From assembly GCF_002091985.1 (NCBI RefSeq), contig NZ_MKKX01000006.1, positions 90,937-154,936 of the forward strand: DNA of 64,000 bases, written 5' to 3'. The first letter of the stretch is position 1. Every line of letters begins with the position of its first letter. This DNA is from Rhodococcus sp. 1163. GTDB taxonomy: Bacteria; Actinomycetota; Actinomycetes; Mycobacteriales; Mycobacteriaceae. Positions 8,394-16,910 of this stretch are shown here, one piece after another. The notes below the pieces were generated by a model. The model was not told the origin of the DNA and searched no databases. It worked only from the letters and a program-made list of their open reading frames with translations. Both the position numbers and the translations under genes were made by a program.

Positions 8394-9434
8394 TCAGAGC
8401 AGGCCGGCTTCGGTCATCAGTTCGGAAACCTGCGGGCTGTTGAGCTTCGCCGGGTCCACCTGCGGCGCTTGTAGATCAGCCAGCGGAACGAGCTCCGGGT
8501 TTGCCGCGACGTCGCTGCCCACCGTGTACTCGAACGACGTCCCGGTCTGTAAGACGTCCTGACCTTGGCGACCAGTGATGAACTTCAGGAACTGTTGTGC
8601 CGCATCCTGTTTCGAACTGGATCCCAGAACGCCCCCGCCGGAGACGCTGACAAATGCGCCCGGGTCCTCGTTCTTGAAGTAGTGGAGTGCGACGTTGTTG
8701 CTGTTCTCGCCGGTCTTGGCCTGATCCCCGAACCAGTAGTAGTGGTAGATGACCCCGCCCGGGATTTCACCGGCATTGACGGCCTTCATCACCGTGCTGT
8801 TGCCCTTGTAGGTGCGGACATTGTCCTTCATCCCCGCCAGCCATTGCCGAGTGGCGTCTTCACCTTTCAGCTCCAGCAGCGCGCTGACGATTGCTTGGAA
8901 ATCGGCGCCCGATGGTGAGGCGGCCCAGCGGTCCTTCCATGCGGGATCCTGCAGATCGAGCAGAGACTTCGGCAGCTGATCCTGCTTCAACATGTCCTTG
9001 TTGTATGCGAAGACGGTGGAACGGGCTGCGATGCCGGTCCACTTGTTGCTCGACGGACGGTATTGGCTCGGCACCTGGTCGAGGGCGTCCTGGTTCACGT
9101 CGGCGAACAGCCCGGCGTTCTCCACCAGCGTCATAGCGGGGGAGTTCTCGGTGAGGAACACATCTGCGGGTGACCGATCGCCCTCGGCTACGAGTTGGTT
9201 GCCGAGTTCGGAATCGCTGCCGTTACGCAGTTCCACCTCGATGCCGGACTCCGCAGTGAAGGCGTCGGCCCACTCCTGCGTCAGCGACTCGTGCTGCGCG
9301 TTGTACACGGTGATCTTCTTGGCCGCGCCAGAGTCGGTCTCGTTGTCCGATCCGGAATTCGAGCACCCCGACATGGTCAACACAGCGGCAGCAGCAAGTG
9401 CAACCGCAGACGTCAGTCCGTTTCGTCTTTTCAT
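8394..9434 (-). CDS. iron(III) ABC transporter substrate-binding lipoprotein
   Basis: 346 aa. The N-terminus is a lipoprotein signal, with basic MKRRNG, a hydrophobic stretch and lipobox LTMSGC (Cys24). The mature part begins KKITVYNAQHESLTQEWADAF, the typical opening of FbpA/FutA ferric-binding proteins; YHYYWFGDQ and the tyrosine-rich stretches later in the protein could supply iron ligands. A good ribosome site (AAAGGA) precedes the ATG at 9434. A candidate IdeR/DtxR box lies 61 bp upstream. It is the first gene of the unit that continues with permease, ATPase and probably selO. Confidence 0.92.
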   Translation of the reverse strand: MKRRNGLTSAVALAAAAVLTMSGCSNSGSDNETDSGAAKKITVYNAQHESLTQEWADAFTAESGIEVELRNGSDSELGNQLVAEGDRSPADVFLTENSPAMTLVENAGLFADVNQDALDQVPSQYRPSSNKWTGIAARSTVFAYNKDMLKQDQLPKSLLDLQDPAWKDRWAASPSGADFQAIVSALLELKGEDATRQWLAGMKDNVRTYKGNSTVMKAVNAGEIPGGVIYHYYWFGDQAKTGENSNNVALHYFKNEDPGAFVSVSGGGVLGSSSKQDAAQQFLKFITGRQGQDVLQTGTSFEYTVGSDVAANPELVPLADLQAPQVDPAKLNSPQVSELMTEAGLL

Positions 9435-9750
9435 CGAATGTCCTTTGTCGGCGCAGCGGGACCTTTCCAGCCGTCTACAAAAATGATGCCATACCCAGGA
9501 TTGGCAAACCTAACGACCAGGGGTGATGGGCGCTGGATTCGCGATGTGGTGCGTGTCATCCGGGCGAGGTGACGCGGAGTAGCCCACGTCCCCTGGTCAG
9601 AGCCGGCTGATGGCACATCGAGCGCAAAGTCAGCACTCGTGCCCAGGCTGTAACCGTGCACCCTGCTCAATTGGGAAACCAACTATTGCGCTAGCTGATG
9701 ATTGCGAGTTGTGTCGTAGGTAACAGTGCAGTTGAATTGGAGGCGAGGTC
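9435..9750. other. 316-bp divergent intergenic region (iron transporter / bkd operon)
   Basis: No gene of convincing quality is present. The left part holds the candidate IdeR box at 9495-9513. The right end carries a strong ribosome site (ggaggcgagg) before the bkdA ATG at 9751. The hexamer attgcg recurs near 9684 and 9700, upstream of bkdA, and could belong to a regulator site, but it is too short to call. Both operon promoters must lie in this stretch. Confidence 0.6.
9495..9513 (-). promoter_or_regulatory. candidate IdeR/DtxR iron box
   Basis: Read on the minus strand the 19 bp are ttaggtttgccaatcctgg. The first seven bases match the IdeR/DtxR consensus exactly (TTAGGTT), and the CCT of the right half is kept, giving about 13 matches of 19. 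It lies 61 bp upstream of the iron-binding lipoprotein start, a sensible place for an iron-dependent repressor. The right arm is weak, so this is a candidate only. Confidence 0.5.
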
Positions 9751-10845
9751 ATGTTCGCGAACAGCAGTGCCGACACGCTCATCCAGATTGTCACACCGGA
9801 GGGCAAGCGGACACCCCAGTCGGAGTACAGCGACGCGATCGCGGACGTCACGATCGACACCGTGCGTGAGCTGTACGAGGATCTCGTCGTGGTTCGCCGC
9901 ATCGACGCCGAGGCGACAGCGTTGCAGCGTCAGGGTGAGCTCGGACTGTGGGCGCCGCTACTCGGTCAGGAAGCCGCGCAGGTGGGTTCGGCTCGCGCTC
10001 TGCACTCCGAGGACTTCGTGTTCGCCAGCTACCGTGAACACGGCGTCGCATACTGCCGGGGCGTCGACCCGACGGAGATGCTCCGATTCTGGCGTGGTTC
10101 GACACAGTCGGGCTGGAATCCTTACGACTACAACATGACAACGCCGGCCATCATCGTCGGATCTCAGGGGCTGCATGCCGCTGGCTACGGGCTGGGGATG
10201 AAGTTCGACGGAGCGGAAGGCGCTGTCATCACCTACTTCGGCGACGGCGCCACCAGCCAGGGTGACATCTCCGAGGCGCTGGGATTCGCTGCCAGTTTCA
10301 GTGCACCGGTGGTGTTCTTCTGCCAGAACAATCAGTGGGCGATCTCGGCGCCGGTATCGGTTCAAACCCACATCACCATTGCCGAGCGAGGGCGCGGATT
10401 CGGGGTCCCGTCCCTGCGCGTGGACGGCAACGACGTCCTGGCAGTTCTGGCAGCTACCCGTATCGCGTTGGCCAGGGCACGTGAAGGAAGCGGCCCGACG
10501 CTGATCGAGGCTCTCACGTATCGCATGGGTCCGCACACCACATCCGACGACCCGACGCGGTATCGGTCCGCCGCAGTCGACGACGAGTGGAAGCGTAAGG
10601 ATCCGATCGAACGGATCCGGTTGCTGCTCGAGCGCGCAGGTGGCCTGGACGAGGAATTTCAGTCCCGAGTACGGGACCGCGCGGACACGACGGCCGATCA
10701 GCTGCGAGCGGGATGTCTCGGCACGATCGAACCGTCGGCGATGTCGCTGTTCGACCACGTCTACGCCGAACCGCATTCCCTGATAAGCGAAGAGCGGGAA
10801 CACTATTCCGCCTATCTCGCCGGATTCGAAGGAGCACGGTCATGA
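9751..10845 (+). CDS. bkdA: branched-chain 2-oxoacid dehydrogenase E1 component alpha subunit
   Basis: 364 aa. The thiamine-diphosphate motif GDGATSQGD is near residue 163 and is closed by CQNNQWAIS about 27 residues later. RIDAEATALQRQGELGLW near 50 is typical of the E1-alpha entry. With E1-beta and E2 it forms the complex that oxidatively decarboxylates branched-chain 2-oxoacids to acyl-CoA, supplying primers for branched fatty acids. I favour branched-chain over pyruvate because the E2 lipoyl motif is of the ETVKA type and the arrangement matches mycobacterial bkdABC. No E3 gene is present; E3 is normally shared. The ribosome site is ggaggcgagg. The stop overlaps the E1-beta start (ATGA). 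Confidence 0.88.
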   Translation: MFANSSADTLIQIVTPEGKRTPQSEYSDAIADVTIDTVRELYEDLVVVRRIDAEATALQRQGELGLWAPLLGQEAAQVGSARALHSEDFVFASYREHGVAYCRGVDPTEMLRFWRGSTQSGWNPYDYNMTTPAIIVGSQGLHAAGYGLGMKFDGAEGAVITYFGDGATSQGDISEALGFAASFSAPVVFFCQNNQWAISAPVSVQTHITIAERGRGFGVPSLRVDGNDVLAVLAATRIALARAREGSGPTLIEALTYRMGPHTTSDDPTRYRSAAVDDEWKRKDPIERIRLLLERAGGLDEEFQSRVRDRADTTADQLRAGCLGTIEPSAMSLFDHVYAEPHSLISEEREHYSAYLAGFEGARS

Positions 10846-11876
10846 CTGCAACACTCGCCGCGCCCAGGACGCTCCCGATCGCGCCGAAGACGCTTCCGCT
10901 CGGAAAGGCGTTGAACGCCGGCCTGCGCCGAGCCATGGACGAAGATCCGAAGGTGATCCTCCTCGGTGAGGATATCGGCAAACTAGGTGGGGTCTTCAGG
11001 ATCACCGAGGGGCTGCAGAAGGACTTCGGGCCGAACCGGGTGATCGACACGCCGCTTGCCGAGTCCGGAATCATCGGAATGGCAGTAGGTTTGGCCATTC
11101 GCGGTTATCGCCCGGTCTGCGAGATCCAGTTCGATGGCTTCATCTATCCAGCGTTCGACCAGATTGTTTCGCAGGTGGCCAAGCTGCACTATCGAACCAG
11201 CGGCAACGTCAAGATGCCTATCACCATCCGCGTCCCCTACGGAGGTGGTATCGGCGCCGTCGAGCATCACTCGGAGTCCCCCGAGGGCTACTTCGCCCAG
11301 ACCGCGGGCCTCCGCGTTGTCAGCTGCAGCAACGCGGCCGACGCCAATACGATGATTCGGCAGGCCATCGCGTCGGACGATCCGGTGTTGTTCTTCGAAC
11401 CCAAACGGCGCTATTGGCAGAAGAGCGAGGTCGACGTCACGGCTTCACTCGACGATGCCTATCCGCTGCACAAGGCGCGCGTCGTGCGCGCAGGCACCGA
11501 CGCGACGATCGTCACGTACGGACCTCTGGTGACCACCGCGCTTCAGGCAGCGGATATTGCTGCAGAGGAGGGACATTCGATCGAAATCATCGACTTGCGC
11601 TCTCTCTCGCCGCTCGACATGGACACGATCAGCGCCTCGGTACGTAAAACCGGCCGACTCGTCGTGTCGCACGAGGCCGCTACCTTCCTCGGTATCGGTG
11701 CGGAAGTTGCTGCGCGCGTGCAGGAACAGTGTTTCTACAGCCTCGAATCTCCGGTACTGCGAGTCTGTGGATTCAGCACTCCGTACCCGCCGGCGAAGCT
11801 GGAGGAGCACTTCCTTCCCGATGCCGACCGGATTCTCGACGCCGTGGACCGCGCACTTGCTTTCGGGCAGACCTGA
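10842..11876 (+). CDS. bkdB: branched-chain 2-oxoacid dehydrogenase E1 component beta subunit
   Basis: 344 aa from the ATG at 10842, which overlaps the E1-alpha stop (ATGA); the frame is open further upstream but homology begins at MTATLAAP. Typical beta-subunit landmarks are LLGEDIGKLGGVF, TPLAESGIIGMAVGLA, RVPYGGGIGAVEHHSES and the C-terminal transketolase part with VSHEAATFLGIGAEVAA. It pairs with the alpha subunit to form the alpha2-beta2 E1 decarboxylase. The E2 gene follows one base after the stop, completing a three-gene operon. Confidence 0.9.
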   Translation: MTATLAAPRTLPIAPKTLPLGKALNAGLRRAMDEDPKVILLGEDIGKLGGVFRITEGLQKDFGPNRVIDTPLAESGIIGMAVGLAIRGYRPVCEIQFDGFIYPAFDQIVSQVAKLHYRTSGNVKMPITIRVPYGGGIGAVEHHSESPEGYFAQTAGLRVVSCSNAADANTMIRQAIASDDPVLFFEPKRRYWQKSEVDVTASLDDAYPLHKARVVRAGTDATIVTYGPLVTTALQAADIAAEEGHSIEIIDLRSLSPLDMDTISASVRKTGRLVVSHEAATFLGIGAEVAARVQEQCFYSLESPVLRVCGFSTPYPPAKLEEHFLPDADRILDAVDRALAFGQT

Positions 11877-11877
11877 C

Positions 11878-13119
11878 ATGGTGACTGTCAAGAGCTTCCT
11901 GCTTCCAGACCTCGGGGAGGGCCTCACCGAAGCCGAACTGATCAACTGGTCGGTCAAGGTCGGTGACACCATCGAACTCAACCAGGTCATCGCCGAGGTG
12001 GAGACCGTCAAGGCGTGTGTCGAACTGCCTTCTCCCTACGCGGGCGTCGTCACCGCTCTTCGTGCGGAGCCGGGAACTACCGTCGAGGTCGGCACCGCGC
12101 TGATCGATATCTCGCAAGTAGCGGAGGTCGATCCTGCGCCGGAAGAACCGGCTCAACAAGAAGAGCATATTCCCGTCCTGGTCGGATACGGGGTTGCCGG
12201 GGTGGCGCCGAGCAAACGAGCGAACCGCAGACAGCCCGCGCCTCCGGTGGCCGATTCGGCTGCCGCCAAACCGTTGGCGTCACCGCCGGTCCGGCACGTC
12301 GCGCAGCAGGAAGGCGTCGATCTGGCCGAGGTGCCCGCCACCGGAGCGCATGGCGACGTCACTCGTGCAGATATCGCTGCCTATCTCGACCGGGCTCCAG
12401 AGGAGGTCGATGCTGGGAGGGATGAGACTCGCACTCCGATCGCAGGCGTCCGAAAGCACACGGCCGCAGCGATGGTCGCCAGTGCCTTCACGGCTCCACA
12501 CGTCACCGAGTTCATCACCGTCGACGTCACACCGACCATCGAACTACTGGACTCACTGCGGACCACGGATCATTTCCGCGAGGTGCGCTTGACGCCGTTG
12601 GCGATGGTTGCCAAAGCCTTGTTGGTCGCGCTGCGGGGCAATCCGGGCTTGAACTCCGAGTGGGACGAGGACCGGCAGGAAGTCGTCACCAAGCACTACG
12701 TCAATCTTGGTATCGCCGCTGCCACGCCGCGGGGTCTGATGGTGCCCAACATCAAGAACGCGCATCTGCTCGGCCTGAAAGATCTTGCGTGTGCACTGGC
12801 CACGTTGACCGGGACGGCAAAAGAAGGCAAGACCGGGCCCGGCGATATCGCCGAAGGAACGATCACGATCACCAATATCGGTGTCTTCGGGGTGGATTCG
12901 GGAACACCGATTCTGAATCCCGGCGAGGCGGCGATCTTGTGCTTCGGCGCAATTCGGCGTCAACCGTGGGAGTTCGAGGGGGAGATCGCGTTACGATCGG
13001 TGACCACCTTGAGCTTGTCGTTCGATCACCGTCTCGTCGACGGCGAACAAGGTTCGAGATTTCTTGCCGACATTGCATCGATGCTGTCCGACCCCAGGAA
13101 CTTGATCGCGTTGAGTTGA
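11878..13119 (+). CDS. bkdC: dihydrolipoamide acyltransferase E2 of branched-chain 2-oxoacid dehydrogenase
   Basis: 413 aa. There is one N-terminal lipoyl domain (about 4-80) with the lipoylated Lys45 in AEVETVKACVELPSP, a linker, a peripheral-subunit-binding domain at about 132-170 (VRHVAQQEGVDLAEVPATG), and the catalytic acyltransferase domain to the C-terminus with FDHRLVDGEQG near 382. A single lipoyl domain and ETVKA instead of ETDKA fit the BCKDH rather than the PDH/SucB class. The start is the ATG at 11878 (ATGGTGACT), one base after the E1-beta stop. Its end is 22 bp from a converging gene. Confidence 0.9.
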   Translation: MVTVKSFLLPDLGEGLTEAELINWSVKVGDTIELNQVIAEVETVKACVELPSPYAGVVTALRAEPGTTVEVGTALIDISQVAEVDPAPEEPAQQEEHIPVLVGYGVAGVAPSKRANRRQPAPPVADSAAAKPLASPPVRHVAQQEGVDLAEVPATGAHGDVTRADIAAYLDRAPEEVDAGRDETRTPIAGVRKHTAAAMVASAFTAPHVTEFITVDVTPTIELLDSLRTTDHFREVRLTPLAMVAKALLVALRGNPGLNSEWDEDRQEVVTKHYVNLGIAAATPRGLMVPNIKNAHLLGLKDLACALATLTGTAKEGKTGPGDIAEGTITITNIGVFGVDSGTPILNPGEAAILCFGAIRRQPWEFEGEIALRSVTTLSLSFDHRLVDGEQGSRFLADIASMLSDPRNLIALS

Positions 13120-13141
13120 GCACACGGACCAGCGCGCGACG

Positions 13142-13838
13142 TCAGCGGTTCATGTCGATCGGGAGTCCGCGTGCGCGGTTCTGGCCGAGAACATAGCGGA
13201 GCGAGTATCTACCGCGCTCCGTGTCGTACGGCTTGTGCTGCGCGAAGAGCAGCACGTGCCATGTCCAGTGAATTCGAAGTGCGCGCTCGATCTCGTGAAT
13301 GTCTGGGTGCACGCTGACCGAGTCGCGCACCTGTAGCCACGTCGAGCGCCGGATTGCCATATTTGCGCCATGAATGTTCTGAATCTTGCGTTCACCACCG
13401 AATACGCCACGAGAAATCTGCTTTTCGACGAACCAACCTTTCAGTGAGCGGAAAGGGGAGTCGTACGAATTGTTGAGGCCTGTCACGGCGCCGATCTGCG
13501 CGGTGTCCACGGTCGAAGTAGTCGATGACGGTGCGAGCCCAACCTGGGCATACGCGGGAATCGGCATCGACACGGCCGAGAATGTCGTGTGATGCGGCGT
13601 CGAACCCGGCATTCCTGGCAAATGCGACACCACGCTTAAATTCATCGGGCAAGACGACCTTCGCTGAATCGCGCACAAAGGACTTGACGATCGAGACTGA
13701 CGAATCGGTGGAATTGTTGTTCACGACAAGAATTTCAGCCACATCTTCGCCCTGCTCGAGTAGCGCTTCGAGGCAGGCGGTTATGTAGTTTTCCTCGTTG
13801 TACTCAGGGACTATGACAGACAATTGGTTGGCGTGCAC
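13142..13838 (-). pseudogene. family 2 glycosyltransferase, frameshifted
   Basis: Two overlapping minus-strand frames together make one GT2 protein of about 230 aa. The N-terminal frame (start 13838) has LSVIVPEYNEENYITACLEALL and the DxD motif in LGRVDADSRVCPGWARTVIDYF. It then degenerates into Arg-rich nonsense. The matching continuation, TVDTAQIGAVTGLNNSYDSP and IHGANMAIRRSTW, lies in the next frame and runs to 13142. The shift is at about 13520-13530 and corresponds to one extra base (or two missing). The acceptor-side HGAN motif is intact, so the lesion is recent or a sequencing error. Function if repaired: transfer of a sugar to a lipid or polysaccharide acceptor at the membrane. Confidence 0.75.
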
Positions 13839-13886
13839 GACCGCCGACGGTAGCGGAAATGCCCTATCTCAATGCGGAGTCGTCGC

Positions 13887-14702
13887 CTAGCCCCAGTGCG
13901 GCGGACGCTCCAGCGCGTCGGGAATCCTGGTTTCGGCATCGCCTTTGGCGGCGTTGATCTGAAACTGTGTGAGGAACAAGCTCTTTCGAAGATCCGCGCC
14001 GGAGAGGTCGGTGTCGCGTAAGTCTGCGCCGATCATGTCGGCGAATCGCAGATCGGACCCCCGCATGTCGGCGGCGATGAGGTAGGCGCCGCGGAAGTTG
14101 GCACCGGCCAAGTCGACACCCGTCAACCTCTTCCCGATGAGGTCCGCACCTCGATAGTTCTTCTTCTTGCCCTTCGCCTGCGCCCGAACCAGATCGCTGG
14201 CTGTCAGCAATACCTCGTTCACCCGAGCTCGGTGTCGATCGACGTCGAGTTGTGCGAGCTCCTCGGCCGACCCGTCGGCCAGTGCTTCGGTGGCGTCGAG
14301 CGTGCTCTGCAGTCGAGCACGAACGGGCTCTGCCGCTGGAATGCCGACTGCCTCGGTCAAGTACCAGAGCAGTTCGTGCAGCGCACGCACGACTGGAAAG
14401 ACCTCGAACATCCGACCTGCAAGAGCGGTGTCCTCGCGCCAACTTCGGCCGCCGAACGTGTGCTGTGAGACTTGTTGGCCGGCGCCGAAGCAGTCGTACA
14501 CCGTGCACCCACGAAACCCCGAGCTGCGGAGCTTCGTGTGAATTCCGCAGCGAAAGTCCTCCTGCAGATTGCGGCAGGGCTCGCCTGCATCCTTGTTCAC
14601 CGCGAAGTCGGAGGATCGGGCGAACGGCAGCGCGACACAGCAGAGGCCGAAGCAGCTCGAACAGTCGGCGAGCAGGTTGGGTCGTGGGGCGGGCGGAGTC
14701 AC
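13887..14702 (-). CDS. Cys-rich (YkgJ-like) N-domain plus pentapeptide-repeat protein
   Basis: 271 aa. Residues about 14-75 are Cys-rich with the order CSSCFGLCC, EPCRNL, FRCGIH, RGCTVYDCFGAGQ, resembling the YkgJ-type metal or Fe-S binding pattern. A helical middle follows (FPVVRALHELLWYL). The C-terminal third is pentapeptide repeats A(D/N)LxG, for example GADLIG, VDLAGANFRGAYL, GADLRDTDLSGADL, which should form a right-handed beta-helix. The start is GTG at 14702 with no clear ribosome site, so it may be leaderless. I recall similar proteins in other actinomycetes but no known function. It is divergent from a TDT transporter. Confidence 0.8.
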   Translation of the reverse strand: MTPPAPRPNLLADCSSCFGLCCVALPFARSSDFAVNKDAGEPCRNLQEDFRCGIHTKLRSSGFRGCTVYDCFGAGQQVSQHTFGGRSWREDTALAGRMFEVFPVVRALHELLWYLTEAVGIPAAEPVRARLQSTLDATEALADGSAEELAQLDVDRHRARVNEVLLTASDLVRAQAKGKKKNYRGADLIGKRLTGVDLAGANFRGAYLIAADMRGSDLRFADMIGADLRDTDLSGADLRKSLFLTQFQINAAKGDAETRIPDALERPPHWG

Positions 14703-14833
14703 CCGTCAACTGTGGTCCGACCCAGATGCGCCGGTCAAATTACCTCGACCGACCTGGCGTAACAATCAGAAATTGTGGCCGCACAAGTGCAAGACCTCTA
14801 CCGGTCGCGCCATCGAGCAGTCAACGTGGAGGC

Positions 14834-15958
14834 ATGACCGCACCAGCCACCCTGACCTCATCGCGGACGCGGCTGTTCGAGAACCTCGACCGTCCGGGGC
14901 AGGTGCTCGAACACCTCGGCCCCAACTGGTTCGCATCGATCATGGGTACCGGGATCGTCGCCAATGCAGCCGCGACGCTTCCGCTGCAGGTCACCGGCCT
15001 TCACTCATTCGCGCTGATCGTGTGGGCGATCGCGTCGACGGCGTTGATCGCACTGGTCGTCGCTTTCGCAGCGCACTGGATCCTGCACGGCGGCAATGCC
15101 CGTCGATACGCACGACACCCCGTTGCGTCGCTGTTCTACGGGGCCCCACCGATGGCGTTTCTGACGGTCGGCGCCGGAACGCTCCTCGTCGGCAAAGACG
15201 TCTTGGGGCAGAGCGCGGCATTGTCGATCGACGTAGTCCTGTGGACTGCAGGCACGCTGATGGGGCTGGCGACCACCGTGTGGATTCCATGGCGGATGAT
15301 CGCTACGCGCGCCCACGCTGCGCCACTGCCGGCCTGGCTGATGCCCGTCGTCCCACCCATGGTGTCTGCCTCGACAGGAGTATTCCTGTTGCAGCACATG
15401 GACGGTCGGCCGCGATTGGTTCTTCTTGTCGCCTGCTACGCGATGTTCGCGTTGAGCCTGACCGTCGGCATGTTCACCATGGCGCTGATCGGGCGACACC
15501 TGCTTCGCGGCGGCACTCCGCCGCTTGCGGCCATGCCCACCGTGTGGATCTGTCTGGGGTTGATCGGCCAGTCCATCACCGCAGCGAACCTGCTCGGCGC
15601 CGTCTCGGCAAAGGTGTTTTCCGGTGACGATGCAGCGATCGCGTCGGGTCTGCATGTTTTCGGGATCGTGTACGGAATTGTGATGGCAGTATTCGGCGCG
15701 CTCGTGTTCGCGACGGCCACGGCATTGACCGTCAGGGCGGCGTCGCAGGGACTGACGTTCTCGCTGACCTGGTGGAGCTTCACCTTCCCCGTCGGCACCT
15801 GCGTTACGGGTGCAGCAGCTCTCGGAACAGCAACGAACAGTACCGGGCTACATCTGCTTGCAGTCGCATTGTTCGTGCTCCTCGTCATCGCATGGGCGGT
15901 CGTGGCGACCAACACGGTGCGCGGATCGGTGTCCGGCCGAATTTTTCTCCCTGCGTGA
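14834..15958 (+). CDS. TDT family transporter (TehA/SLAC1-like)
   Basis: 374-aa integral membrane protein with about ten hydrophobic segments and the family opening LGPNWFASIMGTGIVANA. The TDT family includes TehA, Mae1 and the sulfite exporter Ssu1; members move C4-dicarboxylates, sulfite or anions through a pore gated by a Phe. The ATG at 14834 follows tggaggc, a fair ribosome site, and matches where homology begins, although the frame is open from 14252. It is divergent from the pentapeptide-repeat gene across 131 bp. Substrate cannot be decided from sequence; the family annotation tellurite resistance should not be taken literally. Confidence 0.85.
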   Translation: MTAPATLTSSRTRLFENLDRPGQVLEHLGPNWFASIMGTGIVANAAATLPLQVTGLHSFALIVWAIASTALIALVVAFAAHWILHGGNARRYARHPVASLFYGAPPMAFLTVGAGTLLVGKDVLGQSAALSIDVVLWTAGTLMGLATTVWIPWRMIATRAHAAPLPAWLMPVVPPMVSASTGVFLLQHMDGRPRLVLLVACYAMFALSLTVGMFTMALIGRHLLRGGTPPLAAMPTVWICLGLIGQSITAANLLGAVSAKVFSGDDAAIASGLHVFGIVYGIVMAVFGALVFATATALTVRAASQGLTFSLTWWSFTFPVGTCVTGAAALGTATNSTGLHLLAVALFVLLVIAWAVVATNTVRGSVSGRIFLPA

Positions 15959-16039
15959 GAATGGGAGCTGCGTTAAAGTCGAATCGAAAGTCACACAGTC
16001 GTTAGGGCGCTGGACACGGTCGTCCCGGAAGGCTCCTCG

Positions 16040-16837
16040 ATGATTCGACAGGACTCGCTCCATCCGTTGTTGCTCCTCGACGTCGTCCACATCCTCCGTT
16101 CCGCCGGATGCGTCTACGCCGAGGACGAAGCACAGTTGCTCACCGCCGCATTCGGCGGCGCCGAACTCGAAGACATGGTTTCCCGACGCGCGTCGGGGAT
16201 CCCGCTGGAGCAGTTGCTCGGGTGGGCCGAGTTCTGTGGCATACGCGTCACCGTCGGCCCCGGCGTTTTCGTGCCTCGCCGACGCACCGAGTTGTTGGTG
16301 GAGCAGGCCGCATCATTATCGATCGAGACCGTGGTCGACATCTGTTGCGGCTCGGGCGCCGTCGGAGCCGCCCTGATATCCGGGCTCCCGGGCATCGAAT
16401 TGCATTGCACCGACGTGGATCCGGTTGCTCTGGAGTTCGCCCGAATCAATGTCGAGTCCCTCGGTGGACAGGTGCACCAGGGTGACTTGTATGCGGCACT
16501 ACCGCTGAACCTGCGCGGCAACGTCGATGTCGTGGTGGCAAATGCGCCCTACGTTCCGACGGATGAGATCGGCTCGATGCCGTCGGAAGCGCGCGATCAC
16601 GAACCGATGGTGGCCCTCGACGGCGGCGTAGACGGTCTCGAGGTGCAGCGGCGCGTGGCGGCGGACGCACCGCGCTGGCTTGTCTCCGGCGGTCATCTGC
16701 TGATCGAAACCAGCGCGGTGCAGGCGCCCGAGACCGAGAGCCTCGTTCGAGAGGCAGGCTTCGACACACGCGTGGTGCGCTCGGATGAGCTCGATGCAAC
16801 GGTCGTGCTCGGAACGATTCCGACGCGCCGCCACTAG
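16040..16837 (+). CDS. PrmC/HemK-related methyltransferase with NAPY motif
   Basis: 265 aa, class I SAM methyltransferase. The SAM loop is VVDICCGSGAVGAAL near residue 95, and the acidic loop CTDVDPVALEFARIN follows. The catalytic NPPY of true PrmC (release-factor glutamine methyltransferase) is replaced by NAPYVPTDEI near 172. This variant marks a paralogous actinobacterial PrmC-like group rather than the housekeeping enzyme. An N-terminal helical segment precedes the core, as in PrmC. The ribosome site ggaagg lies 8 nt before the ATG. The target is unknown; a glutamine or asparagine side chain, or a small molecule, is possible. Confidence 0.85.
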   Translation: MIRQDSLHPLLLLDVVHILRSAGCVYAEDEAQLLTAAFGGAELEDMVSRRASGIPLEQLLGWAEFCGIRVTVGPGVFVPRRRTELLVEQAASLSIETVVDICCGSGAVGAALISGLPGIELHCTDVDPVALEFARINVESLGGQVHQGDLYAALPLNLRGNVDVVVANAPYVPTDEIGSMPSEARDHEPMVALDGGVDGLEVQRRVAADAPRWLVSGGHLLIETSAVQAPETESLVREAGFDTRVVRSDELDATVVLGTIPTRRH

Positions 16838-16910
16838 AACTGCTGCACGGCCTACCGTCGCCACGGTAACCGCTCGAACTCGAATTTCATCGAGGTTCTA
16901 CGGTCAAGAC

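Noticed and set aside
16853..16868. Short hairpin taccgt-cgcc-acggta before the ABC exporter
   Set aside because: Six-bp stem without T-run or family match; expected by chance in high-GC DNA.
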